Shown in pieces: positions 11,105-20,996 of a DNA stretch of 64,000 nucleotides. Origin of the DNA: Aquilaria yunnanensis (taxonomy: Eukaryota > Streptophyta > Magnoliopsida > Malvales > Thymelaeaceae); contig CM077600.1 in NCBI GenBank assembly GCA_039654915.1, forward strand, positions 76,269,992-76,333,991, given 5' to 3'. The translations under genes and the position numbers were made by a program. How positions within the stretch are numbered: position 1 is the first letter of the stretch; every line of letters starts with the position of its first letter. The notes under the pieces were generated by a model that was given only the letters and a program-made list of their open reading frames with translations, was not told the origin of the DNA and did not search any database.

Positions 11105-11545
11105 AGGCCCCCGCTGGGGAAAAAGGGACAGAGAGGCCGGAAAACATGGGATACTCTTCCCTCTCCGCCTAAATGCTCTCCCTCCAGCCCTCCAGCCCAC
11201 AGAAAGACACGCCAGGTACGCGTTTCATGTGCTTATTACGGTATTTCCCTCTGGAAAAAGGGCACTGACATGCGCGTCGGAGGCTCCTCCCCGGAAAAAG
11301 ATTCCGGGGAACCCTTAACCCCTGTTTTCTGAGTGTTTCAGCCAGGCGTCCCTGAAGGACCTTTGCTCCCGGCTCTCCCTGCCACACCGTAGGAACTTCC
11401 CATTGCCTCCTAACCACGGGACCAAGGAGCTGCCGGCCACCACTTGAGGCTACCCAACAAGGATGACAGTCCTTCTCCAGGACCCCCTGCTGCCTTTATC
11501 ACTGCACACAGTGAAGATGCTGGTCCCGTCAATCGAACTGCATCA
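11105..11545 (+). repeat. 5'-truncated LTR of element G
   Basis: Homologous to 17382-17822 with roughly 4% mismatches by eye, ending in gaactgcatca. Sequence left of 11105 has no counterpart in the complete LTR, so about the first 508 bp are missing. Confidence 0.8.
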
Positions 11546-11547
11546 TT

Positions 11548-11564
11548 TGGCGCCGTCTGTGGGA
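11548..11564 (+). other. Primer-binding site of G, first copy
   Basis: TGGCGCCGTCTGTGGGA lies two bases after the LTR end. The TGG complements a tRNA CCA tail, and this site is shared with the other Tat-like elements of the window. I did not assign the tRNA. Confidence 0.75.
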
Positions 11565-13360
11565 ACTTTTCCAAGCAGCCGTGGTTGAAAAACTCGGCGT
11601 TCTAAGGACAAAGGCTCCCTGAGGCCCCTGTTCGTGCCAAAAATCCGCCCGGTGGCCGAACAATTAAGGGTAGGGACTTCCCATCTCGAAGATGATTCCT
11701 CCTCTGGATATTGCCATGGTTTTCCTGCATAGTTTTCCACGCATCGCCGTGGTCGAAGTAAGTGCAGCGGGTAGACCAAAGATGGTCGTGTGCAAATTTG
11801 AGCCGCAGTCTCCTCTCTCAATCCTTTCGACGACAGAAGTAGTGGTGACCCAAGAGTTCAGGGGTAGAAACAAAGAGTAGTGGGATGAGTATCCAAAGGG
11901 TGTGCTTCCCTGCGGAACATGATGGAGGGAAAAAGCAGGGTCGGTGCTATCTAGACCTTCCCATCGAAAGAGTTCGGGCCAAAGAAAGGTTGTTGCTCCC
12001 CCGGCAGCAACACCGAATCCACTACCCTGAAAAGACGCCTACGCTTTGATATTAATCAGGCAAAAGGCTATGATCCTACTCCAACGGACACATTACTATC
12101 GTCCAAAAATGAGCCGCCCCCGCGCAACGACAGGGGGAATAGGGTAATCGGGCAAGTGCACCAAACTCCAAAGATATTACATCAAGCACGAGCCCAGAGG
12201 GGCAATATAACCCCAGGTGCTAGCAGACTATTGCCGAAATTCCAGAAACAAAAAAAGTACAATCCAACGAAGACCGAATATAGGTGGAATCTAAGAGAAG
12301 GAACCCCCAGCGAAAGAAATCCCAGGAGCAAAAAACAATGTGGCGCGGGAACGGTACCTCGGATGCCCGAGGATAGGGAAGTCACCTGAGTTAGCATATT
12401 CGGTTAATGAAGTGTTGGACCACCCAAGCTCGGCATTGGCTAGGAATGAAAACATAGGACAAGGGAAGGAAGAACCCCACAAAAAGGCATCTCCCAAGAG
12501 TCCCGAAAAACCCTCACGAAGTGGTGAAGAATGCAAAAAATGCCCCGCAAAGTGGCATCTGCCAGGAAGCCTGAAAAATCTTCATGAAATGGCAGAAATT
12601 ACAGAAAATGTTCCAGACAATCTTCCTTGATTGAAGAGGAAGGATATCGGTAGGGTAGCTCAGGCTCGTTATAGAAAGGCATCAACATAAAGAGGTGCAG
12701 AATAGCGCACAAAAAAGAGGTGCGAGCAAAAATGCGTCCAAAAAAGGACGAGAATGGCCAAAAATGCACCAGCACCCGAAAGACCGCCTTCGGAATAAAA
12801 TACCCGAAAGACTCCCGTCGGAGTGGGTAACCCCGAGAGACTGCCCTCAGCCCTCTACAAAAAAGGACAAATACGGTCCACTGCCAACAATGCTTGAAGT
12901 ACAATGCTAGGAGAAAGCAGTAAACTACTCCATTTCGCGAGATAAGATAGAACCCCTACTGAGTAAGCAGGCAAAAGGTATACAAAAGCCTGCTTAAAGG
13001 AACATGACGCACGAAGATGGCATATTATTGCCGGTAGCATAATAGCTTCAGTCCTTAGACGAAGGAGGCCAAAAGTTCGCCACTAGCCCCGGAGTGGAAT
13101 GACATTTCGGTCCACCAGCTTAGTTTTGAAGTAACAAGCAAGTGGAGCCCCCGAATAGAATTGTACATGAGGGACTACGAAAAAATTGGGGGAAGCAAAG
13201 GGGAGAAGGTCCAGAATGGCCGAGAAAATTCCTTGTGGGAATAATCAGACAAACTTCCCGAAAACCACAGGGAGAAAAAACCTTCCTTACTCGCCTGCAA
13301 AGAACAGTGCCCACTTGGAGCAATACAGCTACCGAGTGAAGCGCAAGTATTCGGTGAAAG
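11565..13360 (+). other. Interior of G, first copy; no gag recognised
   Basis: A short stretch near 11740 (FPRIAVVEVS) resembles the start of gag in the full elements (HPQVAVVETR), after which similarity to gag is lost. The region is repeated at 17842-19637 with few differences. It is purine-rich, and the overlapping short ORFs show no conserved family. Confidence 0.6.
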
Positions 13361-13894
13361 GAAGAACGAGCTCGGGAGGGATGCTCGGAAAAGGAAAAAA
13401 TAGCCTCGTATTGGGGAACGAAACTCGAGCCACTCCCCGAAGCATGAACGAGCTCAGGAGAAGTGTTTTCTCCGTAAAAGGTGGCTGTGAGCGCAAAAAT
13501 TGTGCCGAACGCCAAAAGGAGATCTCGTTCTCCGAAAGGCCAAGACAGAACCTTGAGAACCACCTCAGGGGAGAACTTTGGCCACTAGGAAACAGGACCT
13601 CGCTTCTCGGTTTGATGACTGAAATCGACCGGTTAGCCAAACATCGAAGGAAGAACAAGCTCGGGAGGGATGCTAGGTAAAGGAAAAAATAGCCTCGTAT
13701 TGGGGAACCAAACTCGAGCCACTCCCCGAAGCATGAACGAGCTCAGGAGAAGTGTTTTCTCCGTAAAAGGTGGCCGTGAGCGTAAAATTGCGCCGAACGC
13801 CAAAAGGAGATCTCGTTCTCCGAAAGGCCAAGACAGTACCCCGAGAACTACCTCAGGGGAGAACTTCGGCCACTATGAAAAAAGGACCTCGCTT
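13361..13894 (+). repeat. Tandem duplication inside G (two copies of about 245 bp)
   Basis: 13361-13606 and 13650-13894 are near-identical with an offset of 289 bp (both contain the reading MLGKGKNSLVLGN). The 43 bp between them are unrelated. The second interior copy at 19637 breaks off inside this unit. Confidence 0.8.
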
Positions 13895-14412
13895 GATTCA
13901 GGGCGAGGTCCGAAAGAGAGGATTATCAGCTTGGCAGCATCAATGGGAGAAAATTGAGAAATATCCTAGAAGAATTCTATACTTAGAATTTTATTCTATA
14001 CTTAGAATTTTTAGATGAACAAGCTATACTTAGAAAAATTCTCTTCTCTCCTGTAACAGGTTACCCACCGAACAAAGCTGAAGCACACGTGCCCGAAGGA
14101 TATGATATGTTTTCCTTCTAAAAAAGAAAAAGCATGAAGCCCATCAAAGGCAATCAACGAGGATAGTCTAGTGTTCGCTTGAAAAGTCTTTGTCAAATCA
14201 GAGTGGCCGAAAAAGCCAGATCGGCCAGCAGAAAGAGCAAGGATGGGTTTTCCGAAATCCCCTAGCCGAAAGTAGCCAGGGCAATTGGAAAACAAAAAAT
14301 TGCTCAAGTAAGACAGAGCGAAGAAATGAAACAAGAATCCATTAAAGAAGGTATTTTCTTTTCGTACAAGAGGAGTACAAGAGAAACACGAAAACGAAAA
14401 AGCCTAGGATGT
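13895..14412. other. G interior with three tatacttagaa motifs
   Basis: Three copies of a word like 'tatacttagaa' lie at about 13978-14035. They are AT-rich and resemble the stretch between pol and the antisense ORF in the full elements. Nothing coding was seen. Confidence 0.45.
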
Positions 14413-16106
14413 CTAAGGATCCCTAGCGACGCGAGAAGTTCCGGCTCCCATGTCTCTAGCCGTCGCCTTCCGCGCAAGTAGAGGAACAGGTGGCAGGTTG
14501 AGGTGATCAGCTTTCGACCAAGTCCACCGAGGACCCTCGGTAATGTCCAGGGCCGCAAGAAAGGAGGTCTCGAGGTCTGGGTATCATTGCAGAAATTGAT
14601 GACGAGCTAGACAGAAGCCGTCCTGAAAGGACACCTTTTACATTTGGACGGCTTTGTCCTTTTCCACGTCGAGCAAGTCCGCCTCATTCTCAAGACCAGC
14701 AACCTCTTTTTTGAGACCCAGGACCTCCTCCTTAAGATCGGCAATCCTCCTCACCAGTCCTTTTGCGTTCCTTCTCTTCATCGGACTCCTCCTCAAAAAA
14801 TAGACCCTGGCTTGAAGAGCCGCTTTTTCAGCAAGAGTTTTCTTCAGAAGGGCAACTTCTTCTTCTTTCTCCTTCTGAATAACCTCATTGGCCGAAGTCA
14901 AGCACACAACCTCCTCGCCAAGGTCCCGCATTTTGTGGGAAAAGTCTTTCAAGAGGTCCAATTGGCCTATCAGGAACTCAACCCGGAGCTGAGCCACCTT
15001 TTCCCTGGCTATGCGCCTCAACTTGACATTAGCTATGTCTGAGTTAATACAGAAGAGCCTGGCCTTCTCCAATTCACTATCAGCCCGAGCTCGGGCAGAA
15101 GACTGCTCTGCCGCCCAAACTCGGAGGTGCTCACTGTACCCCAAAAGCTGCGAAGAAGAAGGAGAAAATCCTCAGTGAAAGCAGCATAAGGGAAGGCAAA
15201 ACACTTGGGCAAAAAAGAGAAGGCCAAAAGGATCACCTGAGCGGCGCGCTCAGAAACTCTAGTGGTGAGGATATCCCCAGAAGCATACTCCTCAGCAACA
15301 GACTTGGAAGAAGCCTCGATAAGAACACCCCTCGCCATCTGGGGAGCCATCTCTTGGCAATCCCTGGAGAACAAGTTCATGTCCTCCGTGAAAGACCAAA
15401 ACGGCTCCCTCGGAACCTTGTCTTTCAGGAGAAGGGAGTCCCGGAGAGCCCGTGTTCGGGCATGGTCAACCATCCATACGGTGGCCACACGGTCCTCTGC
15501 AAAAATGGAGGGGCGCAAGTCAGGAAGGGCTCCCTAGAAACAGAAGTCACGAGGGAGGAGGTGTCAAAAAAGAATTCGACACAAACCTGGCGCAACCTCG
15601 GTACCCTCCTCCACAAAAGCCGGAATATGCTTGCCTTTGTCCTTACGACGTCTCTCCAGCTTTTTAACAATAGGACTCTCAGGCAAAGAGCCTAAAAGCT
15701 CCACCGACGAGATAGGACTCGATGGAGTGAAAAGGGTGACTACTCCAGCCGGCACCTCGGCTGCAACAGTATAAGCCTGAGAAGATGTCGCAGCTACTTC
15801 GAAGGGGGCAGCAACCCTGGTGGATATCGGAGTGACACCAACAATGGCGAAGGTCGCAGTAGCATCGGTGGAAGTGGCTATCCCATCGGTTGAGATAGCA
15901 ACCTTGGTGGAAGTAGCAATAACTTCATCGACCTCCACCACATCCTCCGAGGGTGGAGTAAGGGCCCTCTTCTTTGACTTCTTGGTGGAAGACGGTCCAC
16001 TCCCAGTAGACTTACGTCTTTTGGAACCACTTTTCTTTGCTTGTTCTCCCTTCTCTACCTGACCAAGGAAGAGACTCTTGTAGTAGGCGGCAGAATCATC
16101 AACCAT
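14413..16106 (-). pseudogene. Antisense extra ORF (aORF) of G, N-terminal domain missing
   Basis: Read on the minus strand, MVDDSAAYYKSLFLGQVEKG begins after an acceptor-like tttcag and matches the second exon of the aORFs in C, D and E. It continues through a Ser/Thr/Ala-rich segment, a WMVDHARTRALRD...EPFWSFTEDMN exon (about 15500-15250) and a long coiled coil (LTSANEVIQKEKEEE..., about 15140-14640). It ends in a conserved tail (PRWTWSKADHLNLP) stopping at 14413. The exon with the PF04195-like domain is wholly absent, though the upstream leader and promoter block are kept. Frameshifts separate the pieces. Function is unknown. Confidence 0.7.
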
Positions 16107-16457
16107 CTCTGAAAAGGGGGAAAAGCATCAGTATGAGTCCAAAAAGGCACTGAAGCTAAAAATGTGAGTCCAAAAACAGTCCAAAAAGGAGCTTCAGGAA
16201 GAAAGGAAAATGTCAGCAAAAATCGAAAAAATACGAATTCAGGAGGCTGAGAAGATAACAAAAGTCGAACGATTCCCGAGAAAGGCACTCACGAAAAGCC
16301 TTGCCAAAATCAGGATTCCTGGATGCCGTCGTAAATAATGGCCGAAAATCGCTCCGCCGTGCAGACCGTCGCTGGAAGAAATGGAAAAGGCGAGAGAAAA
16401 CGAGAGCCAGGGCGAGAGCAAAGAAAAAACAAAGGAAAAGAATGGCAGGAGGAGGCT

Positions 16458-16578
16458 TATATAGAGCAGGTAAGGGCAACTGAAAAGGCGTCATAACTGC
16501 TGCGCGGGAATGAAACGTCACCGTAATTACCCTTCCCGCACAAAAAGACATGCCATCCCAATTGACGCTTGCCACGTG
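16458..16578 (-). promoter_or_regulatory. Putative promoter of the G aORF: G-box and TATA
   Basis: On the minus strand GACACGTGGCA (CACGTG at 16573-16578) lies about 115 bp upstream of TATATAAG (16463-16458). The same pair occurs upstream of the aORF in C, D and E. It is inferred from conservation, not shown to be active. Confidence 0.6.
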
Positions 16579-16873
16579 TCGACCACCGTGAGAAACTAGG
16601 GCATGTTTTCTGACATCCTGAAGATTTGGGTGCATCCCCAGATTGACACGCCCAGTTTCAAGGCACGACAGTCCACTAATTTAAGACAGAAAAAATAAGA
16701 TTGGAAATCTCGAGGACGCCGAAAAAGCAGGAGTGCGACATCCGCCCGAACAAACTACGCGCTTAAAAAAGCGAAGTACCTTCCTGGCAAACGATATGAG
16801 CCGGATGCTCTGAAAGTGCTCCTGAAAGGGCTACAAGCCGAAGTTACGCTCCGGCTTTCCGAAGAAGGGCATG
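16579..16873. other. G sequence between the aORF promoter and the 3' LTR
   Basis: No gene. The conserved upstream boxes (GGCGTGTCA, then TGTCAGAAA) lie on the minus strand at about 16610-16655. The end 'gaagaagggcatg' in front of the LTR is a weak polypurine tract. Confidence 0.45.
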
Positions 16874-17822
16874 TGATAGCCGAAGTGCTATCGCCCTATC
16901 CACTAACTTCGAAGAAAGAGGGAGCCAAACACATGAGGTATACGACCTCGGAAGCCCCATCGTACCAACCTCGGGAAATTACCATATCGCCTCTCCATCA
17001 GAGGACGAATGAACCGACTTCGGAAGAATAAGAACACCCCGAAGAAACAGTATCACCTCGGGGAAAGATCCTTGTTCGTTCCCCCTAAAGTATAACTTCG
17101 GACGAAGGGACCTCGGAGGAGCGATGGGTGCCATGAAGGAGCCTTTGACATTTCACCCGTACGCCCTGCACGGCACTCTCACAGGTACTCTGACAAACTG
17201 ACACACCCCCCGTCTTTTCATGTCGGGGTATGATTGCTGCAGCCCATGGCTCGAGGAGCTTGCAGGCGACCAAGGGACTCCATGCCCAGAAGTACAAACA
17301 TCATCCAACCATACACGTGCCGCCATCTTAAAGGCTCGTTTCCTCCTTTAAATACGCCAGGCACATGACCATAAGGGGGGGGCTCGCCCGCTGAGGAAAA
17401 AGGGACAGGGAGGCCGAAAAACATGGTATACTCTTCCCTCTCCACCTAAATACTCTCCCTCCAGCCCTCCAGCCCACAAAAAGACACGCCAGGTACGCGT
17501 TTCATGTGCTTATTACGGTATTTCCCACTGGAAAAAGGGCACTGACTTGGGCGTCGGAGGCTCCTCCCCGGAAAAAGATTCCAGGGACCCCCTAACCCCT
17601 GTTTTCTGAGTGTTTCAGCCAGGCGTCCCTAAAGGACCTTTGCTCCCGGCTCTCCCTGCCACACCGTAGGAACTTCCCATTGCCTCCTAGCCACGGGACC
17701 AAGGAGCTGCCGGCCACCACTTGAGGCTACCCAACAAGGATGACAGTCCTTCTCCAGGACCCCCTGCTGCCTTTATCACTGCACACAGTGAAGATGCTGG
17801 TCCCGACAATCGAACTGCATCA
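16874..17822 (+). repeat. Complete LTR of element G (949 bp)
   Basis: It starts TGATAGCCGAAG and ends GCATCA, like the other Tat LTRs here, and is followed after two bases by a TGGCGCC primer-binding site. A CACGTG near 17314 and a TTTAAATA near 17349 are promoter candidates. Confidence 0.85.
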
Positions 17823-17824
17823 TT

Positions 17825-19672
17825 TGGCGCCATCTGTGGGAACTTTTCCAAGCAGCCGTGGTTGAAAAACTCGGCGTTCTAAGGACAAAGGCTCCCTGAG
17901 GCCCCTGTTCGTGCCAAAAATCCGCCCGGTGGCCGAACAATTAAGGGTAAGGACTTCCCGTCTCGAAGATGATTCCTCCTCTGGATATTGCCGTGGTTTT
18001 CCTGCATAGTTTTCCACGCATCGCCGTGGTCGAAGTAAGTGCAGGGGGTAGACCAAAGATGGTCGTGTGCAAATTTGAGCCGCAGTCTCCTCTCTCAATC
18101 CTTTCGACGAAAGAAGTAGTGGTGACCCAAGAGTTCAGGGGTAGAAACAAAGAGTAGTGGGATGAGTATCCAAAGGGTGTGCTTCCCTGCGGAACATGAT
18201 GGACGGAAAAAGCAGGGTCGGTGCTATCTAGACCTTCCCATCGAAAGAGTTCGGGCCAAAGAAAGGTTGTTGCTCCCCCGGCAGCAACACCGAATCCACT
18301 ACCCTCAAAAGACGCCTACGCTTTGATATTAATCAGGCAAAAGGCTATGATCCTACTCCAATGGACACATTACTATCATCCAAAAATGAGCCGCCCCCGC
18401 GCGACGACAGGGGGAATAGGGTAATCGGGCAAGTGCACCAAACTCCAAAGATATTACATCACGCACGAGCCCAGAGGGGCAATATAACCCCAGGTGCTAG
18501 CAGACTATTGCCGAAATTCCAGAAACAAAAAAAGTGCAATCCAACGAGGACCGAATATAGGTGGAATCTAAGAGAAGGAACCCCCAGCCAAAGAAATCCC
18601 AGGCGCAAAAAACAATGTGGTGCGGGAACGGTACCTCGGATGCCCGAGGATAGGGAAGTCACCTGAGTTAGCATATTCGGTTAATGAAGTGTTGGACCAC
18701 CCAAGCTCGGCATTGGCTAGGAATGAAAACATAGGACAAGGGAAGGAAGAACACCACAAAAAGGCATCTCCCAAAAGTCTCGAAAAACCCTCACGAAGTG
18801 GTGAAGAATGCAAAAAATGCCCCGCAAAGTGGCATCTCCCAGGAAGCCTGAAAAATCTTCATGAAATGGCAGAAATTACAGAAAACGTTCCAGACAATCT
18901 TCCTTGATTGAAGAGGAAGGATATCGGTAGGGTAGCTCAGGCTCGCTATAGAAAGGCATCAACATAAAGAGGTGCAGAATAGCGCGCAAAAAAGAGGTGC
19001 GAGCAAAAATGCGTCCAAAAAAGGACGAGAATGGCCAAAAATGCACCAGCACCCGAAAGACCACCTTCGGAATAAAATACCCGAAAGACTCCCGTCGGAG
19101 TGGGTAACCCCGAGAGACTGCCCTCAGCCCTCTACAAAAAAGGACAAATACGGTCCACTGCCAACAACGCTTGAAGTATAATGCTAGGAGAAAGCAGTAA
19201 ACTACTCCGTTTCACGAGATAAGACAGAACCCCTACTAAGTAAGCAGGCAAAAGGTATACAAAAGCCTGCTTAAAGGAACATGACGCACGAAGATGGCAT
19301 ATTATTGCCGGTAGCATAATAGCTTCAGTCCTTACACGAAGGAGGCCAAAGGTTCGCCACTAGCCCCGGAGTGGAATGACATTTCGGTCCACCAGCTTAG
19401 TTCTGAAGTAACAAGCAAGTGGAGCCCCCGAATAGAATTGTACTTGAGGGACTACGAAAAAATTGGGGGAAGCAAAGGGGAGAAGGTCCAGAATGGCCGA
19501 GAAAATTCCTTGTGGGAATAATCAGACAAACTTCCCGAAAAACCACAGGGAGAAAAAACCTTCCTTACTCGCCTGCAAAGAACAGTGCCCACTTGGAGCA
19601 ATACAGCTACCGAGTGAAGCGCAAGTATTCGGTGGAAGGAAGAATGAGCTCGGGAGGAATGCTCGGCAAAGG
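17825..19672 (+). mobile_element. Second, truncated interior copy of G
   Basis: It begins with the primer-binding site TGGCGCCATCTGTGGGA and follows 11548-13395 closely, with scattered substitutions. Similarity ends at about 19672 (gctcggcaaaggaa), directly next to the copia fragment. No coding region recognised. Confidence 0.8.
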
Positions 19673-19679
19673 AAGAGTA

Positions 19680-20880
19680 TGTTCCTGTAGCACAGAGCCC
19701 ACATAGGTCTGGTAGGATTCGGCGTGAGCCCGAGAGACATGGATTTCTGGTGACTCACACTGGTGATGTTATGCTCATGGATCAAGATGAGCCCACAACC
19801 TACCAATAAGCTATGTCGGGGCCTAACTCTGATAAGTAGCTAGTGGCCATGAAATCCGAGATGGAATCCATGTATGAAAACCAAGTATGGACTTTGGTTG
19901 ACCCACCTGAAGGGGTGGAACCCATAGGGTGCAAATGGGTTTTCAAGAAGAAACTGACATGGATGGTAATGTGATTACCTTTAAAGGGCGACTGGTTGCA
20001 AAAGGTTTCAAGCAAATTCATGGCATTGACTATGATGAAACTTTTTCACCAATTGCTATGCTTAAATCCATCCAAATTTTGTTCGATATTGCTGCACACT
20101 ATGATTATGAGATATGGCAAATGGATGTCAAAACTGCATTCCTAAATGGAAAGTTACTTGAGGATGTGTACATGACACAACTTGAGGGCTTTGTCACTCT
20201 TGAGAATGCCAATAAAGTGTGCAAGTTGCAAAGGTCTATTTATGGACTGAAGCAAGCTTCTCGAAGTTGGAATCTTTATTTTGATGAAGCAATCAAAGAG
20301 TTTGGTTTTATCAAAAATGAAGATGAACCTTATGTCTACAAGAAGGTTAGTGGAAGTGTTATTGTCTTCTTGGTGTTGTATGTAGATGACATACTACTAA
20401 TCGGGAATAACATTCCTGAGCTACAATCTGTGAAGACTTGGCTAGGGAAATGTTTCTCTATGAAGGACTTGGGTGAAGTAGCATATGTGTTAGGCATTAG
20501 GATCTATAGAGATAGATCAAGAAAGCTTCTTGGTCTAAGTCAAAGTAGATACATTGACAAGGTGCTAAAGAGTTTTAGCATGCAAGATTCCAAGAAAAGA
20601 TTCTTGCCCATGTCACATGGTATAACTCTTTCTAAATCTCAGTGTCCGAGTACACCTGAGGAGAGAGAGCGCATGAGTAAGATTCCATGTGCCTCAGCAA
20701 TTGGATCTATCATGTATGCCATGATATGTACTCGTCCCGATGTCTCAAATGCCTTGAGCATGATGAGTAGGTACCAATCGAACCCCAGTGAGAGTCACTG
20801 GATAGCTGTTAAGAACACCTTTAAGTACTTACGAAGGACTAAGGATGCATTCTTGGTCTTTGGAGGTGAAGGTGAACTCG
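19680..20880 (+). pseudogene. Ty1/copia polyprotein fragment, reverse transcriptase
   Basis: A frame opens near 19706 with RSGRIRREPERHGFLVT and DVMLMDQDEPTTYQ, the linker before copia RT. It passes two stops (TAA after TTYQ, TAG after NSDK) and a frame change near 19952, then reads the RT: GCKWVFKK, RLVAKGFKQIHGIDYDETFSP, MDVKTAFLNG, SIYGLKQASRSWN, VLYVDDILLIGN, and PCASAIGSIMYAMICTRPD. Motif spacing is that of a Tork-like copia element. It stops at FGGEGELV (20880). RNase H, gag, integrase and a clear LTR pair are absent. The catalytic YVDD is intact but the copy is dead. Confidence 0.85.
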
Positions 20881-20996
20881 TTATTACGTTACGCAAAAAC
20901 ATAATTGCTGGATTAATGCCTTAATAAAATATCATGACTCAATGTGCAAAAAAAATACAATCATCTCATGATTAGCTTTTTGGGCACAACACTAAC
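20881..20996. repeat. 116-bp module shared with 62179-62304
   Basis: The sequence from ttattacgttacg to cacaacactaac recurs at 62179-62304 with a 14-bp gap and few mismatches. Read on the minus strand it begins TGTTGTGCCCAAAAAGC, like a copia LTR end. In both places it is fused to the minus-strand protease region of a Tat element. Confidence 0.75.

Larger units (their letters stand above)
11105..19672 (+). mobile_element. Element G: Tat-type Ty3/gypsy derivative without gag-pol, LTR-interior-LTR-interior
   Basis: A 5'-truncated LTR (11105-11545) is followed by a primer-binding site, 2.9 kb of apparently non-coding interior, an antisense ORF relic (16106-14413), a full LTR (16874-17822), a second primer-binding site and a second copy of the interior up to about 19672. 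There the sequence switches to copia DNA. The offset between copies is 6,277 bp at the LTR end. No gag, protease, RT or integrase motif was recognised, so mobility would have depended on a relative such as C or D. The doubled arrangement fits unequal recombination between two G copies sharing one LTR. Confidence 0.8.

Noticed and set aside
13186..13680. 164-codon plus-strand ORF and a 147-codon minus-strand ORF in G
   Set aside because: Overlapping open frames on both strands in purine-rich repeat sequence; frames are not kept in the second G copy and no family is recognised.
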